Assembly (NCBI GenBank): GCA_035772735.1
Contig: JASDFA010000020.1
Location: 104,312,001-104,376,000 of the forward strand
Direction of reading: 5' to 3'
Source of the DNA: Datura wrightii
Taxonomy: Eukaryota; Streptophyta; Magnoliopsida; Solanales; Solanaceae
Length of the DNA: 64,000 bases
Position numbers and translations under genes: made by a program. Position 1 is the first letter of the stretch, and each line of letters begins with the position of its first letter. Below the pieces are notes generated by a model, which was given only the letters and a program-made list of their open reading frames with translations, did not search any database and was not told the origin of the DNA. Positions 54,267 to 64,000 of the stretch are shown here, one piece after another.

Positions 54267-56536
54267 TTTCACGACCCAAACATAGACCTGTATCATAACA
54301 CGGGACAAGAACCCCGAGAGACTCCAAGTTGACACATGGCATGAACATACATCTAACTCAATCAATAATATAGGAGAAATAACATAATAAGCTTAGCGGA
54401 AGTCTGAGATAGACATAACATTAGAATACACTATCTGAAGCTGAATACATTCTTTTGTCTAAAAAGACTATAAACATGACGAGTTGATGTGAGAGGACCC
54501 TAACTAACTCAATAAAGTTGAAATTACATAGAGAAAGGTTGAATGAGTGTAGTAATCGGGAGATGAGGACTCACCAACAAACGTAAGATGCTATCTCTGA
54601 AGACTGGTAATGAACGGGGATGAGTCCGAGTGTCGGGTCCTGTATCATGAAATGATAGAACACAAAGTATGCGGTTAGTATGTGGAATGTACCGAGTATG
54701 CAAGGTAAGTAAAATGGACATTTAAGACATATAAAACCCATACATGATCATAAGAGTAGGACAACATGCTCATATAGTAAACATCATAACATAACATAAG
54801 GCTCAAGGTTTTCAAAACATTCGTAAAACAAACATAATCATAATCATAAGAGAAAAGCTTTACTTAACATTACTTGATCCAAATACATAAATCATAACAT
54901 GCATAAATCACGAGGAATAGTAGGAGATTCTCTTAACCGACATACCTCATATGAGAACACATGAAGTTCGACCTATAAACCTAGTCGGGATGCCGTTCGT
55001 ACCTTCCCAATGGTAGAACCATGAAGGGCATGATATCACCATGAAAAGGGCCAATTGGGCTGGGAACAATCACAAAGGAGGTCCCAACATACCTATGGTG
55101 GCACATAGTCTATTAGATCCGGGGCTTAACCTGAGCCCCGAACCTACTCGGTGTTCGATACTACTCCCAAAATATATATAGTGTTCATAGTATAACAAAC
55201 ATGAATTCAAGGGCTAGTTAAACCATGATAATCATAAACATACTTGTACATACGTGAACTAGCCATGAAACAAGGCCCGTGAGTCAGCCAAAACATAATT
55301 CATAAATCATAAAGTTCATATATACTTGTAGATCATGCATATAGCTTGAAATTCATAACATCATGATAGGTAATAGATTAAATCTATAATTTAAAACATA
55401 ATTCATGTTGGGCTTGTAAAATCATTAAAGGGAAAACTAGATCATCAATTGATTCATCATGGGTCATGCACAATTAGGCATAATTCCATAGAAATAAAAA
55501 TCGATAACATTATAAATAATATAAATCATAAAAACTGATCAAAAACCGATAGAGTATGATAAGATTCTAAAAATCACAAAGCCCATTAACAAATCATTAG
55601 ATTTTTATATAATTTGACTTCAAAACCCCATAAACTTTTGATAGAATTATCATGATATTGTAGAGAATGGGCATGGGTGTGGAAGGAAACACCCATTGAT
55701 AGCCTTACATACCTAGAAACAATTGATTCTTAATCTCCCTTAAATTCCCAAGAAGTAATTGGAAGAATTTGAAGAGAAAAGCCTTAAATCACCCTTGATC
55801 ACCTCTCTATACTCTTGCATGCTTGAATGAGGACTTAGAATAAATTATTCCTCTAAAAATCCACCCTTCATAAGCTAAAAAATGACGTAGTTTAGGGTCT
55901 TATAGCATGAAAAATTCAAATATGCACTTAATGAATCTACCCTGAAAATTGTCCAGATCGGTCCGATGGGTGGCACTAATGGGTTGTTGGAAGGAACAAC
56001 GACCCATCGTATGGCCCGTCATTTGCACTGCTGAGATTTGCCTCCGGAACTAGACCATGGAAAAATAGGATGACTCGTCCTTACAACCAACAGGTCATCA
56101 AGTCGACCGTTGTTTTCCCCTACAAAAAAACTGAACCTCCTTACCACAAGCCTCACCACGACTCGTGGTTGCTTCCAACGAGTCGTAGTCTTGATCCATT
56201 ACACGCACTGGAAATCTTGGCAACCAAACAATGATCGGTAATCACAAAGTCGTAACTTTTCACCATGAGTCATTGGATGACCTGTGGTATCCTCAACTGC
56301 AAAGCCAGCCTCTTCTACGACTGCCAACAACAACTCATTGTTCAAAGCAACGAGTCATTCCACCGCCCGTTGTCTCCCCTGCGGCCAAAACTTCTCTACA
56401 CCATGACTGCATACAATGACCTGTGATTTGATACCATGAGTCGTTAGGTCGCCTGTTCTGTGATATTTTCCCAATTTTCAGCAGTTTTCAAATTTTAACT
56501 TTCGGGTCTAATCTTAGGCACTTCCGGGGTATTACA
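54267..56536 (-). repeat. LTR3: chimeric LTR between B2 and B3 (2270 bp)
   Basis: The first about 400 bases (54267-54660) match the LTRs at 7916 and 11923 (for example TAGGAGAAATAACATAATAA, absent from LTR4). From about 54700 on the text matches LTR4 (for example GGACATTTAAGAC and GATCATAAGAGTAGGACAAC, absent from 7916). The switch falls near a stretch conserved in all copies (GGGTCCTGTATCATGAAA). Two perfect ACGACTCGT/ACGAGTCGT sites lie at 56158 and 56178. Confidence 0.75.
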
Positions 56537-56815
56537 ATATCTCCCCCTTGGGAACATTCGTCCTCGAATGTAGAAAACAAGAAGAAAATAGGAACATGCA
56601 ATTATCACGTTCAAATACTGATCATTTAAATCGAAACTTTACGGAATGACTACCTCCGATTCATATCACATAGCTGAACAGATCTCATGCTTCACATACA
56701 CATCCATACACATAAAATAAATGTGAACACATGAATGGAACATGAAAACTAAGTAGAGTCATAGAGCACAACTGATACCTCAAGTCAGAACTGAGCCGGT
56801 AGAGAATAAGTGCGG
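56537..56815 (-). other. B3 purine tract and 3' untranslated internal end
   Basis: Element-strand AAGGGGGAGATATT lies next to LTR3. The reverse-complement CATTCGAGGACGAATGTTCC marks the common 3' end of these internal regions. No ORF is seen; coding homology begins at 56816. Confidence 0.75.
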
Positions 56816-57547
56816 TTATTTAGCCTTCATGTTCGCTTCGGCTTCCCACATAGCACCTTCAATATGTTGATTTCTCCATAAGACTTTAACTGAAGTTATT
56901 TCTTTGTTACTTAGCCTTCGAACTTGATGGTCCAATATTTCCACAGGAACTTCTTCATAGTTGAGGCTGTCTTTTACACCAACACTGTCCACCGAGACAA
57001 CTAGAGCTGGATCTCCCAAATATTTCTTCAAAAGCAACACAAGAAACACGAGATGCACAGAAGATAACTCTGAGGGCAAGTCCAACTCATACGCTACCTT
57101 ACCAACTTTTCTCACAATCCAATAGCGACCAACATAGTGGGGACTGAGTTTTCCTTTCTTCCAAAATCGCATGACTCCCTTCATGGGAGACACCATTAGA
57201 AATACCCAATCATGTATCTCAAACTCCAAATCTATTCTCCTCACATCACCATATGACTTTTGACGTCTCTGAGTGGTTTTCAGCCTGTCCCTTATCAAGT
57301 GAACCTTTACCATAGCCTCGTCAACCGAATCAGGCTTTATCATAGCTGCCTCACCAACCTCAAACCATCCAATGGGCGATCTACACCTCCCTCCATAAAG
57401 TGCCTCGAATGGTGCCATCTGGATGCTAGAGTGATAGCTGCTATTATAAGCAAACTCGATCAAGGGAAAATGATCATCCCAACTACCTTTAAAGTCCATC
57501 ACACAAGCTCTTAACATTTCCTCGAGAGTCTGGATTGTTTGCTTCAC
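56816..57547 (-). pseudogene. B3: integrase C-terminal half and chromodomain (243 aa)
   Basis: The best preserved pol 3' part. It reads from TIQTLEEMLRACVMDFKGSW through EALYGGRCR, the GPY-like domain (VSPMKGVMRFWKKGK, GRYWIVRKVGKVAYELDLP) and the tail FLVLLLKKYLGDP to a full chromodomain (VPVEILDHQVRRLSNKE, VKVLWRNQHIEGAMWEAEA). It starts one codon after the catalytic Glu (VERTIQ is here VKQTIQ; the usual Glu reads Lys). The chromodomain identifies a chromovirus. Confidence 0.85.
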
Positions 57548-58498
57548 CTGACCATCTGTTTCCGGATGAAATGTTGTGCGGAGCTTAACCTTAATCCTAA
57601 GCCCTTTTTGAAAAGACCGCCAAAACTGAGAGGTAAACTAAGTACCTCGGTCCGTAATAATAGACAATGGCACTCCATGTAACTGAACCAACTCTCGAAT
57701 GTACAGTTTTGAATAATCATCTGTTGAATCTGTGGTTTTGACTGGTAGGAAGTGTGCAGCCTTAGTCAACCTATCTACCACCACCTATATAGAATCTTTC
57801 TGTCGGCGAGTATGAGGTAGGCCTGTAATGAAATCCATATTAATATCTTCCCACTTCCAAGTGAGAATGCTGATTTCCTAAAGTACGCCTCCCAACCTTT
57901 GATGCTCAACTTTTACTTGCTGATAGTTTGGGCATTTGGCTACAAATTCTACAATATTCTTTTTCATGCCATCCCACCAATAGATTTCTCGTAAATCATG
58001 ATACATCTTGGTGGTACGTGGATGGATAGAATACCTGGATCCATATGCCTCATGTGATATCCGGCCCCTCAAATTATCAACATCTAGAACACATAGACGA
58101 CCCTAGTACCGCAACACACCATCTCCCCCTTGGGAGAAGACCTCCACATTTTGACTCCGCACAACTTCCTTGAATTTCCTTAAAATCAGGTCCTCCTCTT
58201 TCCTAGATTTCACATCAACCACCAAGGACGATTTTGATCCATTCTGCACAACGACAACACCATTGGTTGCATTGACCAATCTCACTCCCAACCTTGTAAG
58301 TCGATGGATATCCTTTGCCAGATCTTTCTTTTCTTCCTCCACGTGAGACACACTCTCCATAGAGAGCCTACTAAGTGTGTCTGCTACCACGTTAGCTTTT
58401 CCCGGATGGTAAAGAACACTCATATCGTAGTCTTTGAGTAGCTCTAACCACCTCTTTTGCCGTAGATTAAGATCTTTCTGCGAGAGCACATATTGCAA
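57548..58498 (-). pseudogene. B3: RNase H end, integrase zinc domain and core
   Basis: 58103-58498: RNase H C-terminus (LYHPGKANVVADTLSR with Asp) and linker. 57878-58072: zinc domain with CPNY (Cys to Tyr, 57923-57925). The core then reads NMDFITGLPH and SIITDRGT (second Asp intact, codon 57650-57652), followed by a stop. Stops at three other places break the frame. Confidence 0.75.
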
Positions 58499-59600
58499 GC
58501 TCTTGTGGTACGTATATACATCGACGTGGACCCCGTATAAGTAATTCCACCTATCTTCAACCCAAACACCACGGCAGCCAACTCAAGATCATCGGTCGGG
58601 TAATTCTTCTCATGGATCTTTAATTTCCTAGAGGCATATGCTATTACCTTTCCCCACTACGTCAATACACACCCGAGCTCGATCTTCAAAGCATCACAAT
58701 ACACAACAAAAACATCCGTACCCTTAGGTAGTGTCAACCCTGGCATGGTAGTGAGTCGGGTCTTCAATTGCTAAAGCTCTTCTCACAAGCCTCTAACCAT
58801 TGAAACTTTACCTTTTATAAGTCAAACTAATCAATGGTGATGCAAATGATGAGAAACCCTCAACAAATCTTCGATAATAGCCTGCTAGACCCAAGAAACT
58901 CTGAGTATCTGAAGGATTCATCAATCTGAGCCAATTCATCACCGCTTTGATTTTCTGAGAATCTACCTTTATGCCCCGCTTTGATTTTCTGAGAATTTAC
59001 CTTTATGCCCTCACTCGATAACACATGGCCCAGAAATACAACCGAGTTCAACCACTACACTTACTAAACTTTGTGTACAATTGGAGATCCTTGAGAGTCT
59101 GCAGCACTACTCCCAAATGAGTGGCATGCTCCTTCTCGCTTCGAGAGTATATAAGGATATCATCGATGAACTAGATCACAAACATGTCTAGATATTGCTT
59201 AAACACCCTATTCATCAGGTCGATGAAAGCTAAAGGAGAATTTTTTAGTCCAAAAGATATAACCACAAACTCATAATGGTCATACCGTGTTTTGAAGGCT
59301 GTCTTCGGGATTTCACACTCCCCAACCCTGAGCTGGTGATACCTGAACTTGAGGTCTATCTTCAGAAACATTTGGAACCTTGGAGATGGTCAAACAAATC
59401 ATCAATCCTAAACAAGGGGTACCTATTCTTGATGGTGACCTTGTGCAATTGCCGATAGTCAATGCACATCCGAAGTGAACCATCCTTCTTCCGGACAAAT
59501 AACACTAGTGCACCCTATAGAGACTTGCTTGGTTTGATGAAGCCCTTATCTAAAAAGTCCTTCAACTGCTCTTTTAACTCTTTTAGATTGGTTGCAGCCA
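58499..59600 (-). pseudogene. B3: reverse transcriptase and RNase H start
   Basis: 59171-59371 holds FLKIDLKFRYHQLRV and YEFVVISFGLKNSP of the palm. The FIDD motif is intact near 59163-59174 but follows a stop. SPxGALV and IDYRQL-like fingers are at 59440-59520. A 34-bp tandem duplication (58942-59009) shifts the frame. RNase H N-terminal homology (58560-58740) is broken. Confidence 0.75.
58942..59009. repeat. 34-bp tandem duplication in B3 reverse transcriptase
   Basis: CCGCTTTGATTTTCTGAGAA and the following 14 bases occur twice in a row, starting at 58942 and 58976, with one C/T difference. Thirty-four is not a multiple of three, so the duplication shifts the frame. Confidence 0.85.
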
Positions 59601-60200
59601 TTATGTAGGGAAGAATAGATATAGGCTACGTTTCGGGTAAGAGGTCAATACCAAAATCGATTTCCCTCTCAGGAGGAACACCTGGCAAATCATCGGGAAG
59701 GACTTCCGAATACTTACACACCACCGGAACTGACTTGATAGTTGGGGTTTCAGACTCTACATCATTAACCCTAACTAGGTGATATATGCATCCCTTAGAA
59801 ATAATTTTCCTGGCCTTAAGATATGAAATAAACTGACTAGCTGGTATCGCTGAATTACCCTTCCACTCCAAAACTGACTCACTCGGAAACTGAAATTCCA
59901 CCGCACGGGTCCTATAATTAATCAGTCATGGATAACTCTACTAAGTCTATGGAGGTGACCTTATGCAATAGTGTAATGGGGCAACCTCTATACACCCGCC
60001 TAGCTACAACTGAATCACCGACTAGAGTGGAGACTGAGAATGGTTCTAATAGTATTTAAGGGCTAACACTGAAACTACTAGCAATATAAGGGGTCACAAA
60101 TGACAAGGTATCTCCTAGATCTAACAAGTCATAAGCATCAGTATGGAAGACTTGCAACATACCAGTGACTATAGCTGGTGAAGCCTCCTACTCCTGGCGG
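59601..60200 (-). pseudogene. B3: protease and linker
   Basis: 59626-59901 is the linker: VLEWKGNSAIPASQFISYLK, YSEVLPDDLPGVPPEREIDFG. The active site reads LLDLGDT near 60110-60130, with Leu for the usual Pro after Asp. The DVILGMDWL segment expected near 59920 is disrupted. Confidence 0.7.
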
Positions 60201-61401
60201 GGCGCTAAAGCATAAAACCTATTTTGGCGCTAACCGCTTGCTGCACTAGTGGATGCACCATCCTGAGGAGGACATGCTGCTGGAGTGGCAGAATTGGCTT
60301 CTAACATACGAGCTCCACTGACCCTTGATCTGGCTGAGGGGAAACCCTTAAGTTTATGTCCGGGTTTGCCACACCCAAAACAAGCATCGAAGCCAACTAG
60401 TCATCTCCCAGGGTGATTCTTGCCGAACCCCGCACAAACTGGGAAAGAACGCTCCTTCTGCATGCTACCCTAGCCTCTCAACTCTGAAGCTCTGCTCCTC
60501 CGATCTTCTTTGAATCGAGATGGCGTGCTGGCCGATGATGGAGCTAGAGCGATAGACTTGTGCTGCGACTACTGATGCTGTCCACCACTTGACCTGACCT
60601 GAGAAGTCCCATAGCTTTCAGTCCTGGACCTCTTAGCCTTCCTCTACCTCCAGTAGACCGACTCCATGTGTTGAGCATGCACCACAATGCAGGGAAAGTC
60701 GATATCCTGATCTAGCATGGCGATCCTACAATCCTTATCCAAATAATCCACCAGCCCATGGGCAAACATTCACCCAAGCCCTCTGGTCATCCACCAACTC
60801 TGGAGCATATTTACATAAACGGGTTAACTCCAATGCATACTCTTGAATGGACATGTCACCTTGCTTCAAATTAAGAAACTCGACCGCCTTGAGCTCCCTC
60901 ATCTCTCGAGGGAAGAACCAATCCAAAAATGCCGCATGGAACTCTTCCTAACCTACCAGGCATGCACCCACTGCCCTGGCATCTTTCCACTATTTGAACC
61001 ATATGTGAGCTACCACATTAAGCTGATAGACGGTCAAGTAAACACACTCTCCATTGTTCACCCCTATAACCTGGGTGATCTTCAGAATCTCCTCAATGAA
61101 ATCGTGTGGGTCCTCCTCCACCTTCGACCCCATGAACTCAGGAGGGCTCATTCTCAAGAAATCTCTCACCCTAGCTGCCGCCGCTTTCCCATTTTGAGGG
61201 TAATGCGCCACTGTCTGATTTTGAACCTGGGCAGTCATGGCCGGTGCAAACATCTGATTCGCTGCCCTAAATTCAACGGGCAGCTAGCTCTGGTGCGTGC
61301 TCCTCGTGAATGGGTGGGGCTGGCTTATGCTCGGCACCATTGGCACCATCATGATCATTGCTATTACCATTTCTTCTGGCGTTCACTTGGTGTGGAGGCA
61401 T
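60201..61401 (-). pseudogene. B3: gag
   Basis: The predicted start is 61399-61401 (MPPHQVNARRNGN). 60990-61253 reads ARVRDFLRMSPPEFMGSKVE and ITQVIGVNNGEC; 60735-60926 reads FFPREMRELKAVEFLNLKQG and MSIQEYALELTRLCKYAPEL. Nucleocapsid knuckle remnants lie near 60350-60450. A stop around AAR (61285) and frame changes break it. It is collinear with B2 gag. Confidence 0.75.
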
Positions 61402-61591
61402 GATTTTTCAAACGTGAATAGCATGAATTAGAAGGGTAAAGGACTTTCATCGTACGACATAGATCATGAAAGATGGGAACATTTCCTAAACGTCTCGCAG
61501 CCCCTTCATCATAAGTGTGGTGAGCTTCACACCCATGAAAAAGACTCTACTTAATGCAGCTTTCATACCCCCTTAGATACTCAAAACCTAT

Positions 61592-61604
61592 GGCTCTGAT
61601 ACCA
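61592..61604 (-). promoter_or_regulatory. B3 primer-binding site (tRNA-iMet)
   Basis: Minus strand TGGTATCAGAGCC, perfect to consensus, four bases from LTR4 at 61609. Confidence 0.85.
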
Positions 61605-61608
61605 AGCT

Positions 61609-63854
61609 TGTCACAACCCGAGCTTGCACTCGAATCCTAAACACGGGACAATAAGCCTCGAGAGACCCCAAGTCAACCCATTGCATGAGCATACATATAA
61701 TTCATTCACATAAGCGGAAGATTTAACATAATAAAATGGAAACATGACTTAATAACAACGATAAGACAATACATGATCCATACATGATGGCTGAATACAA
61801 CTATTGTCTAAAAAGCCTCTAACAATGAAAGACGGGTTGATGGGACAATACCCCAACTAACCCTACAATACTTAAACTGAAAGAGGATAATAGAGTCTAA
61901 ACATATGGCCCTCAGAACATGAGGACTCACCAAATAAGCTGATAGCGGAGCTACTGAGGAGGGTGAGCCTAAGAGCCGGGTCCTGTATCATGAAACGATA
62001 CAACATAGAAAGTATGTTGTCAGTACGTGGAATGTACTGAGTAAGCAAGGTAAGTAAAACGGACATTTAAGACGTATAAACCCATAAATGATCATAAGAG
62101 TAGGACAACATTCTCATATCGTAAACATCATAACATAACATAAGACTGAAGGTTTTCAAAACATTCGTAAAACAAATGTAATCATAATCACAAGAGCAAA
62201 GCTTAACTTAACATGACTTGAGACAAATACATAATCATAACATGAATAAATCATGAAGAATAGTGGGAGATTCTCTTAACCGACATACCCCATATGAGTA
62301 GACATGAAGTCCAACTTGTAAACCTAGTCGGGAGGCCGTTCGTACCTTGCCAAGGCTAGAACTATGAAGGGCGTGATATCACCATGAAAAGGGCCAATTG
62401 TTGCTAAGGGTCCCAACATACCTACGGTGGCATGTAGTTTATGAGATCGAAGGCTTAACCTAAGCCTTGAACCTACATGGTGTTCCATACTACTCTCAAA
62501 ACATATATAGTGCTCATAGTATATCATGCATGAATTCATGGGGTAGTTAAATAATGATAGTCATAAAAATACTTGTACATACGTGAACTAGCCACAAAGC
62601 AAGGCCGGTGGGTAGGCCAAAACATAATTCATGAATCATAAAGTTCATATATACTTGTAGATCATGCATATAACTTGAAATTCATAAAATCATGATGGGT
62701 AAAAGACTAAATCCATAATTTAAAACATAATTCATGTTGGGCTTGTAAATATCATTAAAGAGAAAAGTAGATGATAAATCAATTCATCTTTAGTCATGCA
62801 TAATTAGGCTTAGTTCCATAGAAATTAAAATCGATAACATTATAAATAAATTAAATCATAAAAACTGATAAAAAATGCATTGAGTATGATAAGATTCTAA
62901 AAATCACAAAGCCCATTAACAAATCATTAGATTTTTATATAATTCGACTTCAAAACCCCACAAACTTTTGATAGAATTTTCATAAAATCATAGAGAATGG
63001 GCATGGGTGTGGAAGGAAACCCCCATTTATAGCCTTACATACCTGGAAACAATTGATTCTTAATCTCCCTTGAATTCTCAAGAAGGAATTGGATGAATTT
63101 GAAGAGAAAAACCCTAAATCACCCTTGATCACCTCTCTATACTCTTGCATGCATGAATGAGGACTTACAATAAATTATTCCTCTAAAATCCCACCCTTCA
63201 AAAGCTAAAAACTGACATAGTTTAGAGTCTTATAGCATGAAAAAGTCGAAAATACCTTTAATGAATCCACCGTGAAAATTGTCTAGATCGGTCCGATGGG
63301 TGGCACTAACGAGTCATTTGAAGGAATGGAGATCCGTCGTATGGCCCGTCGTTTGCACTGCTGAGACTTGCCTCCAGAACTAGACCAGGGATGGACAGGA
63401 TGAGTCAACCTTACAACCAAATAGCCATCAAGTCGACCATTGTTTACCCCTTCACAAAAACGGAACCTCCTTACCACGAGCCTCACCACGACTCGTGGTT
63501 GCTTCCAATGAGTTGTGGTCTTGATCCGTTACATGCATTGGAAATTTTTGCAATTAAACACCGACTGGTAACCACAGGTCGTCACTTCTCACAATAAGTC
63601 GTTGGATGACCCATGGTATCCTCAGCTACTAAGCCCAGCCTCTCCTACGACTACCAACAATGACTTGTTGTTCCAAGAAATGAGTCGTTGCATCGCTCAT
63701 TGTCTCCCCTTCCATAAGAACTTCTCCATACCATGACTGCATACAATGACCCGTGGTTTGATACCGCGAGTCGTTACGTCACCCTTTTCCTAGTTTCAGC
63801 AGTTTTCAACTTTTAACTTCTGGTTCTAATCTTAGGTATTTCTGGGGTATTACA
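61609..63854 (-). repeat. LTR4: 5' LTR of B3 (2246 bp)
   Basis: Plus text TGTCACAACCC to GGGGTATTACA. It is nearly collinear with LTR3 from about 54700 on, but differs strongly from it in the first 400 bases. It holds one perfect ACGACTCGT (63488-63496) and several decayed copies in U3 (63290-63780). No gene lies inside. Confidence 0.85.
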
Positions 63855-64000
63855 CCCTGATAGATCTTATGTGGTCCCAACTATCACACTCAAGTGGGTA
63901 GAGCCTTCCAAATCCTTGCCAGGGCTAGGGACGATACCATGATATCAATATCAATCTCGTGGCCCAATAGGGCAGGGGATAGCTCACAAGGGAAGTCCCA
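63855..64000 (-). repeat. Remainder of the B2 5' LTR
   Basis: CCCTGATAGATCTTATGTGG then CAACTATCACACTCAAGTGG align with 12643-12658 joined to 35110-35135 and with 8665-8720. The LTR resumes here in its middle, as expected if B3 was inserted into it; it runs off the window. Confidence 0.8.

Larger units (their letters stand above)
54267..63854 (-). mobile_element. B3: chromovirus inserted in the 5' LTR of B2
   Basis: LTR3 (54267-56536), internal region (56537-61608), LTR4 (61609-63854), about 9.6 kb, is the most complete unit in the window. LTR4 ends at 63854 (element strand start TGTAATACCCC) and is followed by B2-type LTR text, so B3 sits inside a B2-type LTR. The right flank ccctg (63855-63859) has no left partner, because LTR3 is a recombinant with the B2 5' LTR. 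Confidence 0.8.

Noticed and set aside
7916..63854. A single simple tandem insertion of A, B2 and B3
   Set aside because: The outer flanks do not match (accat versus ccctg), and LTR3 is chimeric, which favours nested insertion plus recombination.

Overview
The window is plant heterochromatin made entirely of nested LTR retrotransposons. I found no host gene, rRNA, tRNA gene or CRISPR array. A plant is indicated by two plant-type Ty3/gypsy lineages: an Athila/Tat-like element with a tRNA-Asp-type primer site, and several chromoviruses (Tekay/Del-like, with an integrase C-terminal chromodomain and tRNA-iMet primer sites). A eudicot, perhaps Solanaceae, is plausible, but no host gene is present to prove it. 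Every coding region is broken by stops, frameshifts or deletions. Many lesions are transitions of the kind expected from decay of methylated cytosine.

Layout (element names are local to this report). 1-6229: TE1, minus strand, an Athila/Tat-like element with only gag and protease. Its 2.3 kb 5' LTR (3902-6229) is inserted in the integrase gene of element A. 6230-11922: element A, minus strand (integrase at left, gag-protease-RT start at right), interrupted by a truncated same-family LTR (7916-9786). 11923-49310: one LTR, shared by A (as 5' LTR) and B2 (as 3' LTR), split by two large insertions. The first is C (12659-35109, plus, TSD aYgtg), an almost empty element that hosts D (14513-32445, minus), a tandem LTR-internal-LTR-internal-LTR array. 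The second is E (35394-47989, plus, TSD atcgt), an integrase-only remnant whose 3' LTR carries solo LTR F (40694-43245, TSD ctctc) and element G (43573-47965, TSD cgggt). 49311-54266: internal region of B2, minus. 54267-63854: B3, minus, inserted in the 5' LTR of B2; that LTR resumes at 63855-64000.

How it formed. Matching target duplications give the order: A/B2 LTR, then C, then D; and A/B2 LTR, then E, then F and G. The two internal regions of D share the same inactivating mutations and only one TSD pair surrounds the array, so the tandem form arose by LTR-LTR recombination after the element was dead. The LTR at 54267 is a chimera best explained by recombination between the 5' LTR of B2 and the 3' LTR of B3. 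Several internal deletions have short homologies or filler at their junctions.

Most notable observations: repeated loss of the second integrase catalytic Asp at a site that is a CHG methylation context in intact copies; an array of the 9-bp palindrome ACGAGTCGT in the U3 of the A/B/E/F LTR family; 33-bp repeats directly upstream of a TATA box in the LTR of G; and the gag-protease-only structure of TE1. Boundaries were read by eye and no alignment or database search was run.
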